A stretch of 8,810 bases of DNA from Candidatus Uhrbacteria bacterium (GCA_003511125.1 DOJV01000032.1:1-8810); one strand, 5' to 3'; positions 1 through 7,020 are shown, counted from the stretch's first letter. The notes: generated by a model from the letters alone, not told the origin. Translations and numbers: made by a program.

Positions 1-963
1 AAAATGTTGGCAGAACTCAGGAAGCAGGGGCTCAAGAATAAATTGTAAATCATCAAAATTTTTCAAGGTCGAAATTTTTTGTCGCATTTTGGCAGCCCCA
101 TCCGTTCCAGAAAAATACCAAACCAAATGTTTCCGAAAATTAGTTAAGTCAGAATGTCCGCTGTGTTTTAAAAATAATTCCGCGTGGCGAAGAATAACTC
201 GCGCCCGTTCAGCCGGAGTTATTTTTGTTGGCGCGCGACCGGCCTGTGTGTCCTCAATGTCCAGAAAAATCCACGGGTTACCCAAAGCCCCGCGGCCGAT
301 GAGGATGCCGTCAACACCGGTCTCGAGCGCTTTCATCGCCTCGTCGGCCGAGGTGATATCACCATTACCAAGAACTGGAACCGAGACCGCGGCTTTGACG
401 CGGCGGATCATTTCCCAATCGGCTTTACCGGAATATTCTTGTTTTTTTGTTCGCCCATGAACAGAAATAAAATCCGCTCCGGCTTGTTCGATCAGTGGCG
501 CGAACGACAAACAGTCTTCCGGATTACTCCAACCCAAACGCATTTTAACCGAAACCGGAACCGAGACCGCGGCTTTGACGGCGCGGACGATGGCCGCGGC
601 CGTCTCTGGATCTTTCATCAGGGCCGAACCGTTAAAATTCGAAATAATTTTTTTGGCCGGACAGCCCATGTTGATATCAATTCCATCAGGATGATATTTT
701 TCCTCGACCAGCTTCGCGGCCGCGGCCATGACCTTCGGCTCGCCGCCAAAAATTTGCTGGATGAGCGGTCGCTCACCTTCGTTAATCTCGGCCATCTGGC
801 AAGTTTTTTTGTTTCCTCGCACAAGAGCTTCGGCCGAAATCATTTCGCGAAAAACTACTGTTGACGGCGCAAGTTCTTTTATTAAAAGACAAAAAGCCGC
901 GTCTGTATGATCGGCCATGGGCGAGAGGGCAATGATTGGTTTTTTTGTGAGAAATTTTTCCAC
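1..963 (-). CDS. dus: tRNA-dihydrouridine synthase (Dus family), 3' end cut by window edge
   Basis: The protein reduces uridines in the tRNA D-loop to dihydrouridine, using FMN and NADPH in the cytoplasm. The 321 residues visible are nearly a full Dus (usually about 310-340), so only a short C-terminal tail is missing. Motifs in order are an N-terminal strand ending SPMADHTDAAFC, the active-site segment DINMGCPAKK with catalytic Cys at about residue 101, the segment VSVKMRLGW, VHGRTKKQEYSGKADW, the FMN-phosphate segment GNGDI at about 199-203, and GVDGILIGRGALGNPWIF. The GTG at 961-963 is chosen because the first barrel strand (KKPIIALSPM) lies upstream of the first in-frame ATG (916-918), which would delete it. 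No Shine-Dalgarno is visible. An in-frame TAG lies upstream. The segment VKAAVSVPV occurs twice, 60 codons apart, from a 24-bp direct DNA repeat (377-400 and 557-580). Family assignment is very secure; which uridine it modifies is not known. Confidence 0.95.
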   Translation of the reverse strand, partial: MEKFLTKKPIIALSPMADHTDAAFCLLIKELAPSTVVFREMISAEALVRGNKKTCQMAEINEGERPLIQQIFGGEPKVMAAAAKLVEEKYHPDGIDINMGCPAKKIISNFNGSALMKDPETAAAIVRAVKAAVSVPVSVKMRLGWSNPEDCLSFAPLIEQAGADFISVHGRTKKQEYSGKADWEMIRRVKAAVSVPVLGNGDITSADEAMKALETGVDGILIGRGALGNPWIFLDIEDTQAGRAPTKITPAERARVILRHAELFLKHSGHSDLTNFRKHLVWYFSGTDGAAKMRQKISTLKNFDDLQFILEPLLPEFCQHF

Positions 964-1022
964 AGGTTTGGGTTGATAAAAGAATAATAATGTGTCAGTA
1001 TACAGATAAGCAGGTGGGGTCT

Positions 1023-1028
1023 ATTATA
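1023..1028 (-). promoter_or_regulatory. Candidate -10 box for dus
   Basis: The minus strand reads a perfect TATAAT, about 60 bp upstream of the dus GTG. No good -35 hexamer lies at 16-18 bp. The nearest (CTGACA, minus strand, 1043-1048) is only 14 bp away and lies inside an inverted repeat. The box is real as sequence; its use as a promoter is inference. Confidence 0.35.
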
Positions 1029-1041
1029 GGCCTTACTCCTG

Positions 1042-1077
1042 GTGTCAGCATAACAACTCCCCCGAGTTGCGTGACAC
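1042..1077. repeat. Nested inverted repeat between dus and tRNA
   Basis: An outer arm GTGTCA (1042-1047) pairs with TGACAC (1072-1077). An inner arm CAACTC (1054-1059) pairs with GAGTTG (1064-1069) around a CCCC loop. The inner left arm is also complementary over nine bases (ACAACTCCC, 1053-1061) to GGGAGTTGT at 1139-1147, so two exclusive folds are possible. It sits over the expected -35 region of the candidate dus promoter, so an operator is possible, as is a small structured RNA. The rest of the 964-1181 gap is AT-rich and shows no gene. Confidence 0.5.
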
Positions 1078-1181
1078 GAAAAAACAAATTTGAATTTTAT
1101 TCTTATTTGCGTATTCGTGAATATTCGCGGCTCATAACGGGAGTTGTTTTGTATTATACGTTTCTTGAGTTTCGGTTTTTT

Positions 1182-1258
1182 GGGCCTATAGAGGCAATGG
1201 TTAACCTCACCTGCCTTGACATCAGGAAATGCGGGTTCGATTCCCGCTAGGTCCACCA
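1182..1258 (+). tRNA. tRNA gene with atypical anticodon arm (formal anticodon UGA)
   Basis: A 77-nt cloverleaf can be drawn. The acceptor stem GGGCCTA/TAGGTCC has one G-U pair. The D-stem is GAGG/CCTC with a GG-containing loop, the T-stem is GCGGG/CCCGC with loop TTCGATT, the discriminator is A and CCA is encoded. The anticodon arm is CCTGC-CTTGACA-TCAGG, whose innermost pair is a C/U mismatch. By position the anticodon is UGA (Ser), but the variable loop has four bases instead of the long arm of tRNA-Ser, and base 37 is C. The loop string TTGACAT is that of tRNA-Val(GAC), as if two bases had been lost from the 3' side of the arm. It could be a real unusual tRNA or a decaying one, so the identity is left open. 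The reverse strand gives a spurious ORF starting MVDLAGIEPA. Confidence 0.7.
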
Positions 1259-1297
1259 CGCCTTTCAGACCGTGAGCCGAAAACCCAAGATCAAGCT

Positions 1298-1337
1298 ATC
1301 CCGCCTCAAATTTATAGAGGGGCGGGATTTGCTTTTG
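1298..1337 (+). terminator. Hairpin terminator candidate after the tRNA
   Basis: The arm ATCCCGCC (1298-1305) pairs perfectly with GGCGGGAT (1321-1328) around an AT-rich loop. A mediocre T-rich tail (TTGCTTTTG) follows. It lies 40 bp past the tRNA CCA end and just before the promoter of the next gene, which fits termination of the tRNA transcript. The weak U-tract lowers confidence. Confidence 0.55.
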
Positions 1338-1363
1338 TCCAAATGATTATGTTATGGCATAAT
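1335..1363 (+). promoter_or_regulatory. Sigma70-type promoter for the 1476-residue gene
   Basis: A -35 box TTGTCC (1335-1340) and a -10 box CATAAT (1358-1363) are separated by 17 bp. The predicted start near 1370 leaves a leader of about 20 nt before the ATG at 1390, with no Shine-Dalgarno site. Its -35 box overlaps the tail of the preceding terminator, so the two units are packed back to back. Confidence 0.6.
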
Positions 1364-1389
1364 GATATGGCGAAACACGAAAATTATCA

Positions 1390-4300
1390 ATGATTTTTAT
1401 GAAAAATGAAGGTGATAGTTCTTTTTCCGAGAGTTTTGCCACCAAACAAAAAGAAAAGAAAGAAAAACCAGAGGTTTCCCAAACGGATTTGGTTTTGAAG
1501 CGGTCGGCTGAAAGTGTTTTTGACAGTCTGACTTTGCGTTATGGCCGTTTGTCGGAAAATCATCCTGCCCAAAAATTTGCCAGCCAAATTTTGGAACGTT
1601 TACAAACAGGGGTTGAAGCACCGTCGCGGATAGTGGTTTTGCCTCAAATGAAAGATTTAAATGCCATGGTTAGTTCGGATGGAACGATTTTTGTTTCTTT
1701 GGCTTTAATGAATTCTCTGGATAGCGTTGAAGCTTTTTATGGTGTTGTGGCCCATGAACTGATTCATCATAAACATCAGGATATTAAAACTAAATTGGAA
1801 AGCTCGGTTAAGACCAGTCGGGAGTGGGTAACACGATTATGTATTGATCGTCTGGAAGAATATCGAGCGGATTTGGAGGGGGCGGTTTCTTTTTTGGACG
1901 AGCGCGGTATTAATCCGCTGGGTTATAAAAAATATCTCGAATCTTTGCATTGGAAATTTTCTAAAACATACGATTACCAAGAAGGCGTACAACACGGCTC
2001 TTTACTGGACCGTTCATTGTTGTTTGGTGTCTTGGCTAGATATTATGACATGTCTAGCTTATCCAGAGAGTTAACCGCCATTGATCCGGAAGAAAAGAAA
2101 AGATGGTCAGAACCGGATACTCAGACTGTTGATTACAGTCGCTATCTTCGTTTAGGTAAATTTGAACGTTTTAGACCGCCGTCACGGGAAGAAGCAGCCA
2201 GAGATTTTGCCTTGTTGAGCGTTACGCAAAGAGGGGCGATGCTTTCAGTCATGGCCGATGTTCGACTGCCGCTAAAGCACCCCAATTATAGGTTTGGCGC
2301 GCCGATAGCCAAGGAGTTGGTAGCCCAAGTCGATAAAGATATTTCAGACATTACCGAAAAAGAAGAAGACTTTGATTTTTTAAAACTTTTGCATTATGAA
2401 TTAAATTTAGGTTTGGGACAATCGCTTCTTGTTGCAGATGAAGAAAAAACATCGGTTTGCGCCTCGGAGTTTGAACAAGCCGGGGAGAAAATCAGGGCCA
2501 GACTTTCCTCTTTGGATGAAATGAAAGAATTAAGAGCTAAAATTCCACAGCTTAACAAACATTCGTTAAATTATGCTTGTGGCCGGCCGGCAGATGTGGC
2601 TGATGATTTTTTGAGTTACAGTGTTGGTCGAAATTTTTTCGGGCCATTAACGGCGGAGGGTTTTTCTTTTGAGGTTTGGTTTGAAGAAGCCAATCTTTGG
2701 GCCGAAGCCTTAATCGGTTATGGTCGTGATCGTTCGGTAATGCCGGCGGAAAAAGATCAAATTGTTAATCAGCTGTCTCGAAAAATGCTGATTTTGGCGG
2801 CCAGTAAAAAACAAAAAGGTTTTTTAAAAGCCGCTCGAGCTTTTCTTGTTAAAAAACAAATTCCTGTTTTTGGGGATGTTGAAAAAGAATCTTTAGTATC
2901 GTCGGCAGAGCAAGTGGATTTGAAGGAAGATTCTCAGTTTCTTGGCATTATGAAAGGCTTGTGGGACAAATCTGTCAAAAGTGCGGAAAAAGGAGACGAC
3001 AAGGTTGTTTATTCCCGGGAGGTTTCCGGTTTAGAAATGTTAAGGTGGCTCGAAAAATTCACCTCTTTTTTAGAGGATAATTATTCCCGGTTGTTTTCCG
3101 AAAAATCTGATCTGGAGGCTTTTCAAGAAATCAGTAAATCAATTTCTGTTTTTTTGTTTGATAAAATGTCTGATGAAAAAATCAGTAGTTTTTATACAGA
3201 GGATAAGGGCAAAGGCGAGTTTGGAGATAGCGAAGTAGAGAGTGTACTCCAAATATCTTTAATTGTTTTTTTTGAAAAAAGATTAGAGGAACAAAAACGG
3301 GCCGGTCAAATAAATGAATTTAAAAAAGCCGTCAAGCTTCTTCAAATGTTTGCAGGTCTCGAACATTTTGGTGCGGTCGGATTGTCGGAAGATTTTCCGG
3401 TGGCAAGAGAATCTGATTATTACGTGTCGATTTTACCTAAGGCTGTGGAAGATTTTTTTAGAGAAGCCAGATTTGTCGACGAAGCCGCCCTGAAATGGTT
3501 TTTTGAAGAAAAAAAACAAAATCGTCTTCTTCAAAACGATAATCGTTTGGATAAATTAATCGCCAGAGTTATCAGTATTCGTTTGGCTGATTCGGGACCT
3601 GAACAGATTTTTGAAAATTTTGATCGTTTAACCGGTTTGGGAATTCCGGTTCTGGAACTTTTGTCCAATGATCTTTTTCGAGATGTTAACGGCCGTCTTA
3701 TTTTTAATCTTTCAAAAAATCTTGGCAGTTTTGCCGAGGCCGACCGGCTTCGGGCTTTAGATTTGATTTATCAAATCAGCCAAAATCCTTTAGTAGTTTT
3801 CTCATTAAAACGATATTCAACCGAAGAACGCTGGTGTTTAGCTGGTTCCTTCGAGGAAAAGCTTGCCGTGGCTTTTGACCGCCGAACAAACAAAGAAAGC
3901 CTGGCTTTAAAAGATCGTCTAATTGAAGAGGAAATGGAAACTCAAGTCGAAGTTGCGGCTGTGCGCCGGGAAATGAAAGAGGCCACTGCGGAAATTTTTC
4001 ATCAAGGCGATGAAACTATCGGTTGGGTGGCTTTATCCGACCATTTCAGGTTTCACCGACGCCAACCTTTAAGAACTGTTGAAATTTTGTTGGGTACGGC
4101 CGGCGGTGATCGTCAAATTAAAGAAGTTGCGTTGGGTGGCTCGGGAATCACTCAGGTTAATTGGGATAAAAAATCCGGAATTGATGAAGCTAAGCGTTTT
4201 TTGGTGGAAATTGATAGAAATTTAAACATACTTTTTTGTCTGAGCGATTCGGCTAAACATTTTTTGGTTAAAAAACTTTTGGTTGATAGCGGGTTACTAC

Positions 4301-5820
4301 GGGATCAGATCAATAGAAGAGAATTGCTGGAGAAATTAATCGCCGAGTCTACCGAAAAAATTCCGTCTCAAGCCGGGGTTAGCTCTTTGCTTGCAAAAAT
4401 CAGCTCCGCCCTTGCACGTAACGAGGATTGGGAACTTTTGTATTTTGCTTTGGCGCCGACCTTGGCAGGACGGTTGGCTTTGGTTCCGCCACACCGAACT
4501 CCGTGGGGAGATTTTGTGGAATTTGATATTATAGGTCTGTCAGATAGAAAAAAAAATCTTTTAAGTAATCCCGGGAGTTTGTCGAAAGACGCGGAAGACC
4601 GACCCTGGAATCTTGAAACACAATATAACGCTTTGGCCGAGGCAGAGATGTTAAAATGGCTCCAGCGGGAGGGGGTTTTGGAAACTAGAGAGGGTAGAAA
4701 GTTGAGTCCAATGGAATTGATTGTTGATATTGCTCAGCGCACCGGGTCAATGGGGGTCAGGTTTTTACAGTTACTGCCGCAGTTTTTGGAAATTAACTCG
4801 GAACACCAAAAAACTTTTAACAGTCTTTACGATCAGGTGCGTGGCCAATCCAAGTTGGCCGCCGTGGCCGTAGTTGAAAGGGAATGGCCAGAGCTTTGGA
4901 CACAGGTTAAGCGTTTTGGTCAACGTCTTGGTGGTGGTTCGTTGATGTGTGTTTATGAAATAGAAACCATGGTCGGCGAGACCAAAGTTATCAGGGTGCG
5001 AAATCCAAATATTGTTTTTCATATGGAGGCTACTAAAGAGTTGTTAGCTGAAACGGTTGAACAAATGCACCAAGACCGTTCGTTAACCGAAGATGTTTAT
5101 CGTCAAGTTAGAACTGTTTTGGATTTTGTTGACGAATGGATTAGGTGCGATATTGATTTTTCAAATTTTTTGGTTGAAGATGAAAAATTTCATCAAGCTA
5201 ATCATGATTTTACTCGTCCCGGTTTAACCAAAAGTATTTATATTCCAAAATCCGAGGGTCCGGCCAGCGATTTTTTTCAGATCGAAGAAAAAATCCCAGG
5301 CCGCAACCTAACCGAGTGGGAGGCTTTGGAACAAGAAGGTCAAAATTTGAAGGAAGTTATCGCTTTGATTGTTTCCAACTCATTGCAGCAAATGGAAAAC
5401 GGTCAATTACACGGCGATATTCACCCCGGTAATTATCGGGTTATGCCCGACGGACGGGTGGCGATTTTGGATCGCACTTTTTACATTAATTTGGATGAAA
5501 CCGAAAAAAAATTAGTCTCTGGGATTATCTCCGGCCAAATTGATTTAGCGAAGGCTTATGGATATTTAACGAGCTTGGTTGCCGATGGTAAAACCGTCGA
5601 CCGAGCGGCTTTGGCCAAAGAATTACAACAGCTGGCCGTTAGTTTTAAGAAAAGCGATTTTGTCGCCATTAACCGTTCTTTAATTGGTATTAGGCGGCTG
5701 GGAATTGAGGTTCCGATGAAAATAACCTTAATTATAAAAAATATTTCCGCTTTAAATAATTTTTGCCGACAAGCTGGTTTTACTTCGCTCTCCGAGGCAG
5801 CCAGTTTTAAAGTTGATTGA
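1390..5820 (+). CDS. Giant fusion: M48-like metallopeptidase N-terminus, ABC1/UbiB-like kinase C-terminus
   Basis: This is a 1476-residue protein. Residues 75-165 resemble the M48 peptidase core: zinc motif HELIH at 122-126 (two His ligands, catalytic Glu123), then EYRAD at 157-161, whose Glu157 matches the third ligand of M48. Unlike HtpX or Ste24 no membrane segment or signal peptide is visible, so it is probably soluble and cytoplasmic. Residues from about 200 to 1100 are charged and apparently helical, with no family I recognise. From about 1118 the sequence follows the ABC1/UbiB order: GSMGVRFLQ in the place of the KxGQ segment, a glycine-rich GGGS at 1181-1184, VIRVRNP with Arg1202 where the ATP-binding Lys is expected, HGDIHPGN with Asp1343 and Asn1348, and LDRT with Asp1361 in the DFG position. 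The N-terminal ATG at 1390 is used; Met4 at 1399 is equally possible. Nothing upstream suggests an operon, and it converges on the recombinase with a 46-bp gap. The cellular role is unknown. Motif calls are solid; catalytic activity of either end is inference. Confidence 0.8.
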   Translation: MIFMKNEGDSSFSESFATKQKEKKEKPEVSQTDLVLKRSAESVFDSLTLRYGRLSENHPAQKFASQILERLQTGVEAPSRIVVLPQMKDLNAMVSSDGTIFVSLALMNSLDSVEAFYGVVAHELIHHKHQDIKTKLESSVKTSREWVTRLCIDRLEEYRADLEGAVSFLDERGINPLGYKKYLESLHWKFSKTYDYQEGVQHGSLLDRSLLFGVLARYYDMSSLSRELTAIDPEEKKRWSEPDTQTVDYSRYLRLGKFERFRPPSREEAARDFALLSVTQRGAMLSVMADVRLPLKHPNYRFGAPIAKELVAQVDKDISDITEKEEDFDFLKLLHYELNLGLGQSLLVADEEKTSVCASEFEQAGEKIRARLSSLDEMKELRAKIPQLNKHSLNYACGRPADVADDFLSYSVGRNFFGPLTAEGFSFEVWFEEANLWAEALIGYGRDRSVMPAEKDQIVNQLSRKMLILAASKKQKGFLKAARAFLVKKQIPVFGDVEKESLVSSAEQVDLKEDSQFLGIMKGLWDKSVKSAEKGDDKVVYSREVSGLEMLRWLEKFTSFLEDNYSRLFSEKSDLEAFQEISKSISVFLFDKMSDEKISSFYTEDKGKGEFGDSEVESVLQISLIVFFEKRLEEQKRAGQINEFKKAVKLLQMFAGLEHFGAVGLSEDFPVARESDYYVSILPKAVEDFFREARFVDEAALKWFFEEKKQNRLLQNDNRLDKLIARVISIRLADSGPEQIFENFDRLTGLGIPVLELLSNDLFRDVNGRLIFNLSKNLGSFAEADRLRALDLIYQISQNPLVVFSLKRYSTEERWCLAGSFEEKLAVAFDRRTNKESLALKDRLIEEEMETQVEVAAVRREMKEATAEIFHQGDETIGWVALSDHFRFHRRQPLRTVEILLGTAGGDRQIKEVALGGSGITQVNWDKKSGIDEAKRFLVEIDRNLNILFCLSDSAKHFLVKKLLVDSGLLRDQINRRELLEKLIAESTEKIPSQAGVSSLLAKISSALARNEDWELLYFALAPTLAGRLALVPPHRTPWGDFVEFDIIGLSDRKKNLLSNPGSLSKDAEDRPWNLETQYNALAEAEMLKWLQREGVLETREGRKLSPMELIVDIAQRTGSMGVRFLQLLPQFLEINSEHQKTFNSLYDQVRGQSKLAAVAVVEREWPELWTQVKRFGQRLGGGSLMCVYEIETMVGETKVIRVRNPNIVFHMEATKELLAETVEQMHQDRSLTEDVYRQVRTVLDFVDEWIRCDIDFSNFLVEDEKFHQANHDFTRPGLTKSIYIPKSEGPASDFFQIEEKIPGRNLTEWEALEQEGQNLKEVIALIVSNSLQQMENGQLHGDIHPGNYRVMPDGRVAILDRTFYINLDETEKKLVSGIISGQIDLAKAYGYLTSLVADGKTVDRAALAKELQQLAVSFKKSDFVAINRSLIGIRRLGIEVPMKITLIIKNISALNNFCRQAGFTSLSEAASFKVD

Positions 5821-5866
5821 TTTAAGATTAAATTAGAGAGGTTTGTCCGGACGCGAGGTTGGTTTT

Positions 5867-6685
5867 TTAAAGTGGACTCCGAATGTTTTTTAAAGCCAAA
5901 TTCGTTAAATGAGTATAAATTTGCGTCGTGCGAATATTTTGGTGGCCGAGCAATTCCTGAACATAACGAACGTCGACGCCGTTTTCCAAAAGATGAGTGG
6001 CAAAACTGTGGCGCAAGGAATGAAAAGTCGCCTTTTTTATAACCCCGGCCTTTGCCACTGCTCGTTCAAAAATTTTTTCCGCACTCCGTGTTGACAGCCG
6101 CCCACCACGTTCGCTAGCAAAAACAAAATCTTCGCCCGCGCGTCCGGCTATCAAGGTCACGACATCGTCGTGCAATTTTTCCGAAAAAACCGTTATCCGA
6201 TCTTTTTGGCCCTTGGCTTCTTTGACTTGAATCAAATTTCCAGCCAAATCAAGATCGCGGATTTTGAGTTTGACCGCTTCGCTGACTCTAAGACCGGCGC
6301 CATAAGCCAAGGCAATCAGGGTTTTGTGTTTTAAATTCGCAATATTTTCCAAAAGTCTTTGAATTTCTTCCCGAGATAAAACCACCGGCAATTTTTTGGG
6401 TTTTTTAACCTTTGGCAAAACCAACGGAAAGTTTGTTTTTTGTAGCTGATTGTAGTAAAATTTGATTGCCTGCATAAAGCTGTGGATAGTCGAAGCCGAG
6501 TTATTTTGCTCGATTTTTTCGAGTAAAAAAGCCTTGATTTTCTCCGGCTGACACTTTTCCGGTTCGTTGGTCGTGGCAAAATAAGCTTTTAGGCAAGAAA
6601 GATAACTCTTCCTGGTGGCCGGACTGTAATTCATAAGCCGGAGAAGGGAATCGGTTTGTTTAAGAAGGTCTGTTGAATCTGTCAT
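5867..6685 (-). CDS. Tyrosine recombinase/integrase, XerC/XerD/XerA-like
   Basis: This is a 272-residue site-specific recombinase. It has an N-terminal SAM-like core-binding domain (residues about 5-85, containing NYSPATRKSYLSCLKAYF) and a C-terminal catalytic domain. All expected catalytic residues are present: Arg133 (GLRVSEA), Lys158 (AKGQKDR), His222 and Arg225 (HSLRHS), His248 (LLGH) and the nucleophile Tyr257 (IYTHL). The C-terminal segment SFATHLLENGVDVRYVQELLGH is close to Xer and integron-integrase sequences. It lacks the extra stretch that IntI enzymes carry before the HxLRH motif, and it is shorter than IntI1 (337 residues). The gene is transcribed away from the attC-like array to its right, the usual layout of an integron integrase. 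It could instead be the chromosomal dimer-resolution enzyme or a phage-type integrase. The ATG at 6683-6685 has no Shine-Dalgarno. The family is certain; the role in the array is inference. Confidence 0.93.
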   Translation of the reverse strand: MTDSTDLLKQTDSLLRLMNYSPATRKSYLSCLKAYFATTNEPEKCQPEKIKAFLLEKIEQNNSASTIHSFMQAIKFYYNQLQKTNFPLVLPKVKKPKKLPVVLSREEIQRLLENIANLKHKTLIALAYGAGLRVSEAVKLKIRDLDLAGNLIQVKEAKGQKDRITVFSEKLHDDVVTLIAGRAGEDFVFASERGGRLSTRSAEKIFERAVAKAGVIKKATFHSLRHSFATHLLENGVDVRYVQELLGHQNIRTTQIYTHLTNLALKNIRSPL

Positions 6686-6700
6686 AAAAAAGATTAACTA

Positions 6701-6730
6701 AATAAAAACTCCCGCGTTGATAGGGGGAGT
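6701..6730 (-). terminator. Leader hairpin with U-tract ahead of the integrase (possible attenuator)
   Basis: On the minus strand ACTCCC (6725-6730) pairs with GGGAGT (6708-6713), followed directly by TTTTATT. It lies between the predicted transcription start (near 6738) and the integrase ATG (6685). If it forms, it would terminate or attenuate integrase transcription. The stem is only 6 bp, so this is a candidate. Confidence 0.45.
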
Positions 6731-6744
6731 GATTCAACAATCTA

Positions 6745-6773
6745 AGTTTACGACAAACCAAAATAAAAGTCAA
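6745..6773 (-). promoter_or_regulatory. Promoter for the integrase gene
   Basis: On the minus strand the -35 box is TTGACT (6768-6773), the spacer is 17 bp, and the -10 box is TAAACT (6745-6750). It gives a leader of about 50 nt that contains the U-tailed hairpin. The -35 box lies about 15 bp from the large perfect hairpin at 6790-6836. Confidence 0.6.
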
Positions 6774-6789
6774 GATCGTTTATCAACCT

Positions 6790-6836
6790 CATAACTCGTT
6801 TTTATCCGAAATGTTTTCGGATAAAAACGAGTTATG
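6790..6836. repeat. 22-bp perfect inverted repeat with 3-nt loop (array boundary, possible attachment site)
   Basis: Positions 6790-6811 pair without mismatch with 6815-6836 around the loop TGT. The arms end in CATAAC and GTTATG, and the right end continues GTTATGTGA exactly as the right core of the attC-like site at 7906-8034. Unlike the two attC-like sites it has no unpaired asymmetric bases. It lies between integrase and first cassette, where an integron attI would be. A bidirectional terminator is less likely because no T-run follows directly on either side. Confidence 0.7.
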
Positions 6837-6900
6837 TGAAATATACTTTTTCTTTTCCGGCTAACGCCTTTCGCTTTTCTATAATGAACAAATTTGATTT
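6831..6900 (+). repeat. Conserved leader block, copy A
   Basis: The block begins at the core GTTATGTGA. In order it has TATACTTTTTCTTTT, a small hairpin GGC-TAAC-GCC, GCTTTTCTATAAT and GAACAAATTTGATTT. The same ordered elements occur on the minus strand at 7839-7913 and, more divergent, on the plus strand at 8144-8213. The hairpin position is kept while its bases differ, which suggests a selected structure. No plus-strand gene follows this copy. Confidence 0.65.
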
Positions 6901-6909
6901 CTTTTTTAT

Positions 6910-6956
6910 AGAGGGGGGTAATAAGGTGTTTTCTACGCTACTCTCCGAAAACGATT
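6910..6956 (+). repeat. Second conserved block, AGAGGGG...AAGGTGTTTTC hairpin, copy 1
   Basis: AGAGGGG leads into TAAGGTGTTTTC, then a 13-nt variable loop, then GAAAACGA and a T-rich tail. The GTTTTC/GAAAAC arms form a 6-bp hairpin. The same block sits at 8225-8270 ahead of the Fic gene, with identical arms and a changed loop. Function is unknown; a leader terminator or RNA protein-binding element is possible. Confidence 0.6.
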
Positions 6957-6992
6957 TTTATAAAAACAGCCCACCTAATTGGCAGACTGTTT
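6957..6992 (-). terminator. Intrinsic terminator of the leftward cassette gene
   Basis: On the minus strand AAACAG (6987-6992) pairs with CTGTTT (6964-6969), and the stem continues six more pairs to a five-base loop (6976-6980). A TTTTTAT tail follows. Three of the inner pairs are G-U only when read as minus-strand RNA and would be A/C mismatches on the plus strand, so it is built for the leftward transcript. It lies about 30 bp past the stop codon at 7021. Confidence 0.7.
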
Positions 6993-7020
6993 AATTTATT
7001 AAATTGTTCCAAACAAAGGA

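Noticed and set aside
184..864. Plus-strand ORF of 226 codons over dus
   Set aside because: It is an antisense shadow of a strongly conserved Dus reading frame with all family motifs; the ORF's own product has no recognisable features.
1231..1258. tRNA 3' end as attB/attL of an integrated element linked to the integrase
   Set aside because: No second copy of the tRNA 3' sequence is present in the window, and a 4.4-kb host-like gene separates tRNA and integrase.
1016..1258. tmRNA (ssrA) ending in the TTCGATTCCCGC arm
   Set aside because: A normal D-arm and anticodon arm are present within 77 nt, and no tag-peptide frame ending in Ala-Ala-stop or GATTC-type 5' end is seen.
882..1259. Minus-strand ORF of 125 codons beginning MVDLAGIEPA
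   Set aside because: Its start is the antisense of the tRNA T-arm and acceptor, a well-known source of false proteins; the rest overlaps the spacer and the dus start.
5821..5866. Bidirectional terminator between the giant gene and the integrase
   Set aside because: Only a short palindrome (TCCGGA) is present; no stem with a U-tract can be drawn.
6790..6836. Large palindrome as an ordinary intrinsic terminator
   Set aside because: Neither side is followed directly by a T-run, and the ends match the attC-like core, so an attachment or boundary role fits better.
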